DNA from: Methylotenera sp.
GTDB taxonomy: Bacteria > Pseudomonadota > Gammaproteobacteria > Burkholderiales > Methylophilaceae
Reading direction: 5' to 3'
Length of the DNA stretch: 64,000 nt
Assembly (NCBI RefSeq): GCF_029946165.1
Contig: NZ_JAQSDZ010000011.1
Coordinates: 62,001 to 126,000 of the forward strand
Positions 29,393-39,166 of this stretch are shown piece after piece. Within the stretch, counting starts at the first letter, position 1; each line of letters starts with the position of its first letter. Made by a program: the position numbers and the translations under genes. The notes under the pieces were generated by a model. The model did no database searches. It saw nothing but the letters and a program-made list of their open reading frames with translations, and was not told where the DNA came from.

Positions 29393-30538
29393 TTAGAACT
29401 GGAATTGCATTGAAACATTAATGGCATTGTTACTGTCTGAGCCAGACACTTTAGTATCTGAATAAGCCGCTGTCAGTAACGCATTGTAAGGAGCAATCAC
29501 GTAGTTAGTACCAATTTCCCATTTTTTGGTTGTATCAGCAGTTGTTGCATCAGACTCAAACTTTTGATAGCGTGCAAATGGCATAAACTTGCCCCAACCG
29601 ACAGCTTGGTTAAATAAATAAGCCGCACCTGCTGAATATGCTTTACCTTGCTCGCTTAAAAAGACATCATCGGTATCATAATCATAGTAAGCAGCCTCTG
29701 CGGAAACCGTACCTAGCCCAACGTCTTTTTTCTCCATTAAGAAATCTACGCTGTATGAGCTGTAGTCACCTGCTTTAGTTAAGCTAATAGCACCATCAGA
29801 CTTTTGTCTGCCCGCAATACCAATAGCTAAAATATCTGCTGCTCCAAAGTAATTGCCCGTACCATAGTAGCCTGGCTCTGCGTCCCAAAAGTCAACTTGA
29901 AGTCTGCCTGCGTACATTAATTTATCATCTGCATTCGTGGCTTTTGCAGCAGTGCTAGATTGTGATTGTGCATTTACACCACTAAATCTGAAAATGTTTT
30001 GGCCTTCAAATGCACCAAATGAATAACCAATTTTGTTATCCATTGCGCTACCAACAATTGCTACACCTTCATCGCGACCAATAATACCGCCATTCCAGCC
30101 GTAACGTGATGCGATATTAGACCAATACCCACCACCCATTGAGTAGTATGGGCCAGCCATGTTTGCGCGATCACTTGGAGATAAGAATCTACCTGCCCAA
30201 ATAGCGATTTCTGGTGTCATTTGCAATTGCACGTTAGCATCAATAATTTCCCAGCTTTCGCCATTACTTTTTTCTGTATTCAACATACCCTTGATGTATT
30301 TATTAAATGAACCTGATAGATACAGCCGCGCACTTTCCAAAGCAAAGTCGTTTGATCTACTTCCATCAGCAGCAGCATCTTCAACTGAGCTATAACCCCC
30401 ACGCATGCCAAAACCAACACTCACTGACTTATCATCTCCAAATGAAATTGTTCCGCCTGCCTGTGCACTCATTGCCGGTAACAACAGCATAGAACTTACA
30501 GCAGTTGCTAATAGGCTTTTCTTAAGTTTAAATGTCAT
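29393..30538 (-). CDS. fmdC: Outer-membrane porin (FmdC-like short-chain amide/urea porin candidate)
   Basis: Signal peptide ...SAQAGG; beta-barrel-like, terminal aromatic ...AINVSMQFQF; next to fmdA/fmdB/urt as in the Methylophilus fmd cluster. Confidence 0.75.
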   Translation of the reverse strand: MTFKLKKSLLATAVSSMLLLPAMSAQAGGTISFGDDKSVSVGFGMRGGYSSVEDAAADGSRSNDFALESARLYLSGSFNKYIKGMLNTEKSNGESWEIIDANVQLQMTPEIAIWAGRFLSPSDRANMAGPYYSMGGGYWSNIASRYGWNGGIIGRDEGVAIVGSAMDNKIGYSFGAFEGQNIFRFSGVNAQSQSSTAAKATNADDKLMYAGRLQVDFWDAEPGYYGTGNYFGAADILAIGIAGRQKSDGAISLTKAGDYSSYSVDFLMEKKDVGLGTVSAEAAYYDYDTDDVFLSEQGKAYSAGAAYLFNQAVGWGKFMPFARYQKFESDATTADTTKKWEIGTNYVIAPYNALLTAAYSDTKVSGSDSNNAINVSMQFQF

Positions 30539-30674
30539 TACAACTCTCCATTAATAAAAATATTGTCAGTCATACAAAAAAATCATTTGTTTTTATTTGT
30601 AGTTTTGGTGGAATAATTCAACATCACCTTTAAAAACATGTTGCTAGATTAACGAGACTCTAGTGACTGTGAAA

Positions 30675-30690
30675 TACGCAATATTGCGTA
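30675..30690. promoter_or_regulatory. Candidate operator TACGCAATATTGCGTA upstream of the porin
   Basis: Perfect 16-bp palindrome ~137 bp upstream of the porin ATG, in a block shared with the fmdA upstream region. Confidence 0.6.
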
Positions 30691-30780
30691 GGCATAAACT
30701 AAGTGTTTCTTGGAAAAATGTGCTAACTTTGCAAACAATTAAAGTTGTTCAAATTGTTTATCAGTGAGGGTTTAGCAGAG

Positions 30781-31335
30781 ATGAAACATAATGAGGCAAG
30801 CAGATGGATTCAGACGAGTGTTCTACTGACCGCGTTACTACTGAGTGCTTGTAGCGAGATTGCCTATAAAAGAGGCGCTACAGCCAGTGATTTAGCCGCC
30901 ATGAAAAAAAATTGTACAGCGAAAGACTCTACAAAAGAGGCTATTGCAAAATGTATGGCTGATAACGGGTGGACTATTCAAAACTTAGACGGCGAAGAAA
31001 CTATAGCTTCAATGCAAAATGAGCCTGACCCTGTAATAGAAGCAACTGAAAATGCTGATAATCGGCAAATAGGAAAACCTGTGGTTGCAACTAAAACGAC
31101 CTCTACAGAGAAATCCTTTTCACAAAAGAAACTCACTGACCCTATGGACATGTTCCAAATAAGTTCGTGGTGGAAGTTAGGCGGTAGCCCTGATAATCTA
31201 AAGAGCTCAATCCAAGAATGCGTCAACTCACTAGGGGAGGCTCATGAGCCCGGTATACAAAGCAAAAAGGTGACTAGAGGCTTATTGCTATGTATGCAAA
31301 AAAAAGACTGGCACGGCTTACGCGAAAAACCATAA
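30781..31335 (+). CDS. Putative lipoprotein of unknown function
   Basis: MKHNEASRWIQTSVLLTALLLSACSE lipobox; ORF track begins upstream at 30745; two internal Cys/CM..W motifs. Confidence 0.7.
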   Translation: MKHNEASRWIQTSVLLTALLLSACSEIAYKRGATASDLAAMKKNCTAKDSTKEAIAKCMADNGWTIQNLDGEETIASMQNEPDPVIEATENADNRQIGKPVVATKTTSTEKSFSQKKLTDPMDMFQISSWWKLGGSPDNLKSSIQECVNSLGEAHEPGIQSKKVTRGLLLCMQKKDWHGLREKP

Positions 31336-31344
31336 TTAAAAACG

Positions 31345-31374
31345 AATAAAGCCGAGAATTATCTCGGCTTTATT
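31345..31374 (+). terminator. Rho-independent terminator
   Basis: AATAAAGCCGAGA-attA-TCTCGGCTTTATT perfect stem after the lipoprotein stop; A/T tracts on both sides, could be bidirectional. Confidence 0.8.
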
Positions 31375-31415
31375 TAAAAATAACCCTAGGCAATAATTTA
31401 TATATTTACTTGCTG

Positions 31416-31802
31416 TTATCTATTATTAAAAAAAGCAATATTCATGACCTTGTCATTTACGAAAGTAATTTCTGTTTCTTTGTAAGTATGTTTTGGATCA
31501 TATTTTACTATGTTTTTGTAGTACCACATCTCTACGTTAACACGTTTTGACCCTTTGTCATCAGCACCTACTTTGCCTAGAAAACCTGAAGCCCCAGCTG
31601 GTTTAACTGATAGTTCTTTTTTAAACGGCGCACCTAACTTTTCAGAAATCACCTTTTTTGTTTTACCGCTGAATGAATTAAGAAATTGATCTTCGGTATA
31701 TGTTTTGCCAGCAGATGCTGCATTAACTTGACTGAAACTTACTGCAACTAACATTGCAGCAGATAGTAATACTTTTACAGTTTTATTGATGGTGAATTGC
31801 AT
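31416..31802 (-). CDS. Small secreted protein, possibly SmpA/BamE-like fold
   Basis: Signal peptide; FSGKTKKVISEKLGAPFKKE...VEMWYYKNIV...ITFVNDKVMNIAFF pattern. Confidence 0.55.
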   Translation of the reverse strand: MQFTINKTVKVLLSAAMLVAVSFSQVNAASAGKTYTEDQFLNSFSGKTKKVISEKLGAPFKKELSVKPAGASGFLGKVGADDKGSKRVNVEMWYYKNIVKYDPKHTYKETEITFVNDKVMNIAFFNNR

Positions 31803-31902
31803 TGATTAAATCTCCTAAACGACTTTTAATTATCTCACTTATAGCATTTTTACGCACTAATTGAACATTAATGTTTAACGTGCGATAAAGACTTTCGCTG
31901 AC

Positions 31903-32667
31903 TCAAGCAGCAAATACTTTTAATCCATCGTAACCAACAAACACATTTTTTGGCAATTGCTCGCTTAAAGCACTGTATTCAAGCTCATGCGTCATATGAA
32001 TTAAATAGGTAGATTCAGCTTGAATCAGACTGGCGTAGTGCAAACTTTGTTCCAGATTAATGTGTGTATAGTGCGTTGTATATCTTAGACAATCTAATAA
32101 AAGAACTTTTAAACCTTGTAATAACGTCAGCGAAGTTTCAGGAATACTCGAAACGTCCGTCAGATAGGCAATGTCACCAATTCTATAGCCATAAATATCA
32201 CTGTTTCCGTGCTTGAGTGGAATTGGTGTAACGGTCTGCTCGAAAAGCTGAAATGGTGCGTTGATTACATGCGTTTTTAATACGGGTAAATCCCAAAAAT
32301 TACTGGGTTCACGCAAGGTATAGCCGAATTTATCGGCGATATGTTGCATAGCCTCTTGGCTACCATACAGAGGGATTTGCTTACGCTGAATTTGACAAAA
32401 CGCGCGCAAATCATCAATACCATGCAGGTGGTCAGCATGGGTATGCGTATATAGTACGGCATCAATGCTCGTTAACCCTTCTCTAAGTGCTTGCTGACGT
32501 AAATCAGGCCCTGTATCGATTATCACGGATTTACCGTTATTCAAATGAATAATGCTGGAGCAGCGTGTGCGATTGTTGCGCAGGTCGGTTGAGGCGCATG
32601 CAGCACATTTGCAACCTATCATAGGCGTTCCAGCGCTTGAACCTACTCCTAACATTGTTAACTGCAT
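31903..32667 (-). CDS. Metallo-beta-lactamase-fold hydrolase (PhnP-like)
   Basis: GSSAGTPMIGCKCAACAS...VLYTHTHADHLHGIDDLRAF...YLTDVSSIPE...LIHMTHELEY. Confidence 0.88.
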   Translation of the reverse strand: MQLTMLGVGSSAGTPMIGCKCAACASTDLRNNRTRCSSIIHLNNGKSVIIDTGPDLRQQALREGLTSIDAVLYTHTHADHLHGIDDLRAFCQIQRKQIPLYGSQEAMQHIADKFGYTLREPSNFWDLPVLKTHVINAPFQLFEQTVTPIPLKHGNSDIYGYRIGDIAYLTDVSSIPETSLTLLQGLKVLLLDCLRYTTHYTHINLEQSLHYASLIQAESTYLIHMTHELEYSALSEQLPKNVFVGYDGLKVFAA

Positions 32668-32683
32668 AGAAAGTTACGCATAG

Positions 32684-33457
32684 CTAGTTGGCTACAGCAT
32701 GCCTAAATAAACGGAAGAAGTTATTAGTGGTTGCTTCTGAAACTTCTTCCAAAGTAATGCCGCGCAAGCGAGCAATCTCTTCTGCCACATGTTTTACGTA
32801 ACTTGGCTGATTAGTTTTGCCACGATATGGCATAGGAGCTAAGTATGGGGAATCTGTTTCTACTAACATTTTATCTAAGGGAACTTGCATTGCAACTTCT
32901 TTAATCGTGAGCGCGTTTTTAAAAGTCACAATGCCTGAAAATGAAATGTAAAAGCCCAATTCAATGGCTTGGCGTGCCACATCTAGGTTTTCAGTAAAAC
33001 AGTGCATTACCCCGCCCACTTGTTGGGCATTTTCCTCACGCATAATACGTAAAGTGTCTTCAGCTGAACTACGGGTATGGATGACTAAGGGCTTGCCACA
33101 AGCAATAGCCGCACGAATATGCGTACGAAAACGTGTGCGCTGCCATTCTAAATCCCCTGTTAATCTAAAGTAATCCAGACCAGTTTCGCCTATAGCAATA
33201 ATTTTCGGATGGTCTGCGAGCCTCAAAAGTTCGTCAACGCTAGGTTCGTCGATATCTTCGTAATCAGGATGTACACCTACGGAGGCATAGAAATTATCAT
33301 TAGTTTCAGCTAAGGCGAGTACTTGTGGGAAGTCTGGCAGCGTGACGGATATGCATAATGCATGCCCTACTTTATTATCTTGCATGGCTTGCTTGATAGC
33401 AGGCAAGTTTTCAAAGAGTTCCGGAAAGTTAAGGTGGCAGTGAGAGTCAACGAGCAT
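32684..33457 (-). CDS. TatD family metal-dependent hydrolase
   Basis: MLVDSHCHLNFPE; IGETGLDYFR; PLVIHTRSSAEDTL; LVETDSPYLAPMPYRGKTNQP. Confidence 0.94.
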   Translation of the reverse strand: MLVDSHCHLNFPELFENLPAIKQAMQDNKVGHALCISVTLPDFPQVLALAETNDNFYASVGVHPDYEDIDEPSVDELLRLADHPKIIAIGETGLDYFRLTGDLEWQRTRFRTHIRAAIACGKPLVIHTRSSAEDTLRIMREENAQQVGGVMHCFTENLDVARQAIELGFYISFSGIVTFKNALTIKEVAMQVPLDKMLVETDSPYLAPMPYRGKTNQPSYVKHVAEEIARLRGITLEEVSEATTNNFFRLFRHAVAN

Positions 33458-33513
33458 GTTTAGTTTTTAAGATTACTTCAGGAATTAAGACACAAATTAC
33501 TCATAACATTTAA

Positions 33514-33885
33514 TTACATTGTATGCGTAGCACGGGATGATTTTAAAGCGCTTCCGAGCAGCCCTTCAATCTTATTTTTAGCTTCAATGCCGCCATCTTT
33601 TTCGCTAAATTGCACACCAACCCCTTGTGGTCTGCCAGCTTGAGTAGCTGGAGTTACCCATACCACGTGACCTACAACTTTTAGTTTCATTGGGTCATCA
33701 ATCAAGCTTAATAGCATAAAAACTTCTTCACCAATTTTAAAAGGTTTGTTAGTGGGAATAAATAAACCGCCACCTTTAACATAGGGCATATATGCCGAAT
33801 ATAGCGCAACCTTTTCTTTAATGGCGAGGGATAAAACCCCTGGTTTTGGAGGGTTAATAGTATTTTCTGCTAATTCTTCAGCCAT
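33514..33885 (-). CDS. pilZ: PilZ domain protein
   Basis: LSLAIKEKVALYSAYMPYVKGGGLFIPTNKPFKIGEEVFMLLSL; between holB and tatD. Confidence 0.88.
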   Translation of the reverse strand: MAEELAENTINPPKPGVLSLAIKEKVALYSAYMPYVKGGGLFIPTNKPFKIGEEVFMLLSLIDDPMKLKVVGHVVWVTPATQAGRPQGVGVQFSEKDGGIEAKNKIEGLLGSALKSSRATHTM

Positions 33886-33949
33886 ATATTGATCTTTATA
33901 AATTTAAATACTGGTGACAAATGTCATGTTATTAAGCTTAAATGAAAAT

Positions 33950-34954
33950 TTAGCTAAAAATTCGAGTGTACTCAAGAAGTAAACTTTCCATCTGCAATTC
34001 ATGGTTTAAAGGATGCAGGGCTAATTTACGCAACGCTTCTATTTTTTTTTGTAGCTGAAATAAGCTGCTCAAGTTTACCTTGTCTGCTAACGCTTGCAAA
34101 GCTTTGCTATGCATAGCATGGTAACGCACTTGGCCTGATAACCGCATTGCAACAATATCATATATCCATTTTTGCAAAGCAACGATGCCAGCTTCTACTG
34201 AATTAGCGATTAGTTTAGGTGCGGCAACATGTGGTTGTAATTTGCTACCAAGGGCTAATAGTCGCCATATTTCAGTTAGTTGTGAGAATTGCATCTGCTC
34301 ATTAAATACCTTAATTGGCGAACCATCTAAGTATGCAAGCTGCTCTTTAGCATTTTGCACACCTTGCTCTCTAAGCCATGCTAATGCCTGTGCATCAGTA
34401 GGAATGGGCATGTTTATTTTTTGACAACGACTAATAATAGTGGGTAATAAACGTTGCAGTTGATGTGCCACCAAAATAAAAATAACGCCTTCTGCAGGCT
34501 CTTCAAGCATTTTAAGTAATGCATTAGCAGAAGCTAAGTTGAGCGCCTCTGCGGGGTGAATAAGCACAATACGCGCCCCATCACTACGGTGGCTAGACAT
34601 GCTTAAAAAGTCACTTAAATCACGAATCTGCGCGACAGAAATTTGTGTTTTTTTCTTAGTTTTTTTTGTTGCGCCCTCTTCGTCCGCATCAGACTCTTGC
34701 TCTGGACTCAACAGACGAAAATCTGGATGACTCTCTTCCTTAAACCAATTACAACTGGAGCAATTTCCGCAAGCGTGACCTGAGCTATCTTGATGTGCAC
34801 ATAAAAGCGACCGGCTGAACTCAAGGGCAAAATCATATTTACCAGTACCAGCTCGACCATGTAATAACATGGCATGCGCTCTTCGTTTGTCTTCTTGGTT
34901 AACAAGTTGCCAAACCTTAGATTGCCACGGATAAATTCTCATGTTACCAGCCAT
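33950..34954 (-). CDS. holB: DNA polymerase III delta' subunit
   Basis: AHAMLLHGRAGTGKYDFALEFSRSLLC; CGNCSSCNW; ALLKMLEEPAEGVIFILVAHQLQRLLPTIISRCQ. Confidence 0.94.
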   Translation of the reverse strand: MAGNMRIYPWQSKVWQLVNQEDKRRAHAMLLHGRAGTGKYDFALEFSRSLLCAHQDSSGHACGNCSSCNWFKEESHPDFRLLSPEQESDADEEGATKKTKKKTQISVAQIRDLSDFLSMSSHRSDGARIVLIHPAEALNLASANALLKMLEEPAEGVIFILVAHQLQRLLPTIISRCQKINMPIPTDAQALAWLREQGVQNAKEQLAYLDGSPIKVFNEQMQFSQLTEIWRLLALGSKLQPHVAAPKLIANSVEAGIVALQKWIYDIVAMRLSGQVRYHAMHSKALQALADKVNLSSLFQLQKKIEALRKLALHPLNHELQMESLLLEYTRIFS

Positions 34955-34969
34955 TAATACATAGATTAA

Positions 34970-35590
34970 TCATAGTGTTGAGATAATATCTTCAACTGAT
35001 TGTTTAACTAAATCTAAAGGCCTATTTGCATCAACCACTCTAAATCTAGCTGGGTTTTCTTTAGCTCGCTGTAAATAAGCATTTCTAATACGTGTGAAGA
35101 AATCTGCATTTTCACGCTCAAATTTATCTGGCTCGCGTGCATTAGCTAGCCTTTGTATGCTCACTTCAACAGGTACATCAAACAGAATTGTTACATCAGG
35201 CTGTAAATCTCCTTGCACCCATTGTTCTAACTGTTGCACCTTACTGGCTTCAATTCCTTTTGCACCACATTGGTAAGCATACGTGGCATCGGTAAATCGG
35301 TCAGAAAGCACATATATACCTCGCGCAAGCGCAGGCTTAATCACACATGCTATATGTTCACTTCTGGCAGCAAACATTAATAAAGTTTCTGTTTCAACAT
35401 GCATATTTTCATGCAGTAAAAGCTCACGTAGTCGTTCACCTAAAGCGGTTCCGCCTGGTTCTCTAGTAGACACAACTTCATGCCCACGACCTTGCAGTGC
35501 AGCAATAATACTGGCGATATGAGTGCTTTTACCTGCGCCATCCATGCCTTCTAGAGTTATAAATTTAGCATTAGTTTGTTGATTGGTCAT
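34970..35590 (-). CDS. tmk: Thymidylate kinase
   Basis: FITLEGMDGAGKSTHIASI; STREPGGTALGE; LSDRFTDATYAYQ. Confidence 0.96.
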   Translation of the reverse strand: MTNQQTNAKFITLEGMDGAGKSTHIASIIAALQGRGHEVVSTREPGGTALGERLRELLLHENMHVETETLLMFAARSEHIACVIKPALARGIYVLSDRFTDATYAYQCGAKGIEASKVQQLEQWVQGDLQPDVTILFDVPVEVSIQRLANAREPDKFERENADFFTRIRNAYLQRAKENPARFRVVDANRPLDLVKQSVEDIISTL

Positions 35591-35599
35591 AAGTAATGG

Positions 35600-36595
35600 T
35601 TATTTTTTTAATTGATACTTCACAACGGCTCGGTTATGTTCTTCTAAGCTGCTTGAAAATGCATGGCTACCATCGCCTTTACCTACAAAATACAAGGCTT
35701 TAGTACTCGCTGGATGCAAAGCTGCTTCAATAGAAGCTATGCCGGGCATTGCTATGGGCGTTGGAGGCAAGCCGTTTCGCGTGTAAGTATTATAAGGCGT
35801 GTCGGCTATTAAATCTTTCTTACGAATGTTGCCGTTATATTGGGCACGCATGCCATAGATCACCGTCGGGTCAGTTTGTAGACGCATACCTATGCGCATT
35901 CTATTGATAAATACCCCTGCAATCATTGGTCGCTCAGAAGCCTTGCCCGTTTCTTTTTCAACAATAGAGGCCATAATCAAAGCTTGATAGCTATTTTTAT
36001 ATGGCAGGCCATTATCACGCTTATTCCATGCGTCATCCAGCTTGGTTTTCATAGCATCATAACTGCGTTGCAGTATCACGATATCAGCCGTGTTGCGATC
36101 AAAATAATAGGTGTCTGGAAAGAATAAACCTTCAGCCACGGAATATTCAGATCCAATTTTTCTTAATATTTCAGATTCAGAGAGTATGCTAACAGTTTGT
36201 TTTACAGCATCATTTTTCTCAAGTTTATTTCGCATTTGCGAAAATGTGCGCCCCTCAATAAACGTCACGCTGCCTTGAGTTGTCTTACCATGATTTAAGG
36301 AAAGCAATAACTGATATGGCGTAATGTTTCTGTTTAAAGTGTAGTCACCCGCTTGCAGATATGATTCTTTATGTAAAACCTTGGCAATGATAATAAATCG
36401 CCAAGGCTCCTTTAATACACCTTGTTGAACTAGCTGATTCGCGATACTTCTTAAGCCGCTTTTGGGTTGAATAGTAATTTCTTGACTGCTTGGCTGTAAC
36501 TTTAGTGATGAAGCTGCATAATATGCCAGCCAGCCAGCTAATCCGAAAGTAACCAAAAAACTCAAAAATAGCCACTTCTTTATTCTTTTAATCAT
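35600..36595 (-). CDS. mltG: Endolytic murein transglycosylase MltG
   Basis: EGLFFPDTYYF; ASIVEKETGKASERPMIAGVFINRMRIGMRLQTDPTVIYG; YNTYTRNGLPPTPIAMPG. Confidence 0.95.
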   Translation of the reverse strand: MIKRIKKWLFLSFLVTFGLAGWLAYYAASSLKLQPSSQEITIQPKSGLRSIANQLVQQGVLKEPWRFIIIAKVLHKESYLQAGDYTLNRNITPYQLLLSLNHGKTTQGSVTFIEGRTFSQMRNKLEKNDAVKQTVSILSESEILRKIGSEYSVAEGLFFPDTYYFDRNTADIVILQRSYDAMKTKLDDAWNKRDNGLPYKNSYQALIMASIVEKETGKASERPMIAGVFINRMRIGMRLQTDPTVIYGMRAQYNGNIRKKDLIADTPYNTYTRNGLPPTPIAMPGIASIEAALHPASTKALYFVGKGDGSHAFSSSLEEHNRAVVKYQLKK

Positions 36596-37413
36596 GCTTT
36601 CAATGCATCTCTAATATTTTTGGCTAAATTCTGTACTGGGAATTTTTTATGACCTATTTTTTTTACTGATAAGGCACCGTATAAGCTATTGCAAATAATA
36701 ACTTCATCCGCTAAAGCCATTTTAGTAAAGGATAATGGTTTAATTTCAATCTTTAAATTAAGCATGCTAGCAAGCCAAATAATACGTTGCCGCGTGATTC
36801 CAGCAACTCCACAATCGCTTAGGTCAGGCGTGATTAAGATATCATCGAAACGTGCAAAAACATTACTCATCGTACATTCAATAACATTGCTTTGTAGGTC
36901 TAACATTAGGCCGTCGAATAAGTTTTCATCATTCCATTCCATACGCGCTAAAACATTCTCTAATCGATTAAGATGTTTAATGCCAGCAAGCTTCTTTTGT
37001 TCAGGTAAGCGAATTTCACATTCATGCAGATCCACACCTTTTATGAAAATATCCGGTCTATATTTAGGCATGGCCGATTTAATGATAACGCGAGTTGGAT
37101 TGGTAATTGCAGGCGGAGCATAGCCACGCGCGCCCTCGCCTCTGGTGATGATGATTTTTGCTACCTCTGGCTGATCAGTCACCGAGAATAACTGTTGCAT
37201 ATCGCTTATTAGTAAATCTGCACTTGGGCAAACGATACCAATCACAGCGCAATCGGCCACAAGTTTTTGATAATGTAGCGGCCAATTATCTGGTTGACCG
37301 TTACGCATTAACATAGTGCGAAATATGCCATCGCCATATGCAAAACCGCGATCTAATGGCGAAATTGTTTGTGTAAAATCACCATTAATCAAATAAATAT
37401 TTTTCTGATTCAT
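36592..37413 (-). CDS. pabC: Aminodeoxychorismate lyase
   Basis: DRGFAYGDGIFRTMLMRNG; KHLNRLENVLARMEW; ECTMSNVFARFDDILITPDLSDCGVAGITRQ. Confidence 0.92.
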   Translation of the reverse strand: MNQKNIYLINGDFTQTISPLDRGFAYGDGIFRTMLMRNGQPDNWPLHYQKLVADCAVIGIVCPSADLLISDMQQLFSVTDQPEVAKIIITRGEGARGYAPPAITNPTRVIIKSAMPKYRPDIFIKGVDLHECEIRLPEQKKLAGIKHLNRLENVLARMEWNDENLFDGLMLDLQSNVIECTMSNVFARFDDILITPDLSDCGVAGITRQRIIWLASMLNLKIEIKPLSFTKMALADEVIICNSLYGALSVKKIGHKKFPVQNLAKNIRDALKA

Positions 37414-37489
37414 AAGCTGTAATTAAACCATAGCAGCCGCTATTTACATAGCAGAAGCTCTCTCACCGAAGACCTGTTAAATATAAAAA

Positions 37490-37515
37490 AGCCTGCGAAA
37501 CTAGTGTCGCAGGCT
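37490..37515 (-). terminator. Rho-independent terminator after fabF
   Basis: AGCCTGCGA-aactagtg-TCGCAGGCT stem; minus-strand U tract TTTTTTATAT. Confidence 0.8.
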
Positions 37516-37556
37516 CATTCATTTTTCGAAAATATCGAAATGCTTAAAAGCTGTAG

Positions 37557-38801
37557 TTATATCTTTTTAAATACCAAGCTACCATTTGTACCGCCAAAGC
37601 CAAAATTGTTCTTTAATGCATAAGTGATTTTCATATCGCGTGCGGTATTGGCGCAATAATCTAAGTCACATTCTGGATCTTGATTAAAGATATTGATAGT
37701 GGGCGGAGATACTTGGTTGTAGATTGAAAGTACGGTAAATACTGACTCTAACCCCCCTGCACCACCAAGCAAATGACCCGTCATTGATTTAGTTGAGTTG
37801 ACAACTAGATTGCTTGAGTGGTCACCAAATGCTGCTTTAATCGCATTAGTTTCGTTAGAATCGCCCAAGGGAGTAGAAGTGCCATGGGCATTAATAAATT
37901 GAACTTCACTAGGGTCAATACCAGCATTATTCATCGCATTACGCATAGATCTGCGTGGCCCATCCATGTTGGGTGCAGTCATATGATAAGCGTCAGCACT
38001 CATACCATAACCACTTAGTTCAGCATAGATTCTAGCGCCACGTGCTTTAGCATGTTCATATTCTTCAAGCACTAATACTCCCGCACCCTCACCGATAACA
38101 AAGCCGTCACGGTCTTTATCCCAAGGACGACTAGCTGTTGCAGGATCGTCATTGCGCGTAGATAAAGCACGTGAAGCTGCAAAGCCACCAACACTTAAAC
38201 GTGTAATAGCGGCTTCTGCACCGCCAGCAATCATGACGTCAGCATCACCATACTCAATCATGCGGGATGCATCGCCAATTGAGTGCGTACCGGTGGTACA
38301 AGCAGTGACAATAGCAACATTAGGCCCTTTTAAGCCAAACATAATCGATAAATTACCTGAAATCATGTTAATAATGGTGCCAGGAATAAAGAATGGTGAG
38401 ATTTTGCGTGGGCCTGATTCTTGATAAAGGATGTCTGTATCTTCAATAAACTGCATACCACCAATGCCAGAGCCAATAGAAACGCCGATACGCTCAGCGT
38501 TTTCTTCTGTCACTTCAAGACCTGAATCTTTAAATGCCTCAATGCCAGCGGCTAAGCCGAATTGAATGAATGTATCCATGCGTCTAGCGTCTTTCGCAGA
38601 GATGAAGTCCTCAGCGTTAAAGTTTTTAACTTCACCAGCTATGGTTGAAGAAAAAGCGCTAGCATCAAATTTGGTAATTTGAGTAATGCCAGATTTACCA
38701 GCAGTAATGTTATCCCAAGCAGTTTTAACACCAATACCCACAGGTGAAACCACACCAAGACCAGTGACAACGACGCGACGTTTATTTGTAACAATAGACA
38801 T
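37557..38801 (-). CDS. fabF: Beta-ketoacyl-ACP synthase II
   Basis: [62 protein letters not shown]. The active-site segment has TACTTG rather than TACATG. Confidence 0.97.
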   Translation of the reverse strand: MSIVTNKRRVVVTGLGVVSPVGIGVKTAWDNITAGKSGITQITKFDASAFSSTIAGEVKNFNAEDFISAKDARRMDTFIQFGLAAGIEAFKDSGLEVTEENAERIGVSIGSGIGGMQFIEDTDILYQESGPRKISPFFIPGTIINMISGNLSIMFGLKGPNVAIVTACTTGTHSIGDASRMIEYGDADVMIAGGAEAAITRLSVGGFAASRALSTRNDDPATASRPWDKDRDGFVIGEGAGVLVLEEYEHAKARGARIYAELSGYGMSADAYHMTAPNMDGPRRSMRNAMNNAGIDPSEVQFINAHGTSTPLGDSNETNAIKAAFGDHSSNLVVNSTKSMTGHLLGGAGGLESVFTVLSIYNQVSPPTINIFNQDPECDLDYCANTARDMKITYALKNNFGFGGTNGSLVFKKI

Positions 38802-38825
38802 TAGAAAAGTCTCTTAAAAATGATT

Positions 38826-38871
38826 AACCCAGAAATCATTTTACAATTAATTGTAAAGTGGTTTCTGGGTT
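38826..38871 (-). other. Long intergenic hairpin between acpP and fabF
   Basis: AACCCAGAAATCATTTTACAA-TTAA-TTGTAAAGTGGTTTCTGGGTT: 21-bp stem with two wobble positions. Confidence 0.75.
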
Positions 38872-38929
38872 TTGCAGCAATTGCAAGGCGTTAGCCACTA
38901 GTAGCAGTGGGCATAACGTCTATGGGAAT

Positions 38930-39166
38930 TTATTTTAAGTTCGTATTGATGTAATCAATAGCTAGTTGAACTGTAGTGATTTTTTCTGCTTCTTCATCAG
39001 GAATTTCACAGTCAAACTCTTCTTCTAGTGCCATTACAAGCTCAACGGTATCGAGCGAATCTGCACCTAAATCATCAACAAATGATGATGAGTTTTTTAC
39101 ATCAGCTTCATTTGCACCAAGTTGCTCAGTAACAATTTTTTTAACACGTTGTTCGATGTCAGACAT
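38930..39166 (-). CDS. acpP: Acyl carrier protein
   Basis: [38 protein letters not shown]. Confidence 0.98.
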   Translation of the reverse strand: MSDIEQRVKKIVTEQLGANEADVKNSSSFVDDLGADSLDTVELVMALEEEFDCEIPDEEAEKITTVQLAIDYINTNLK

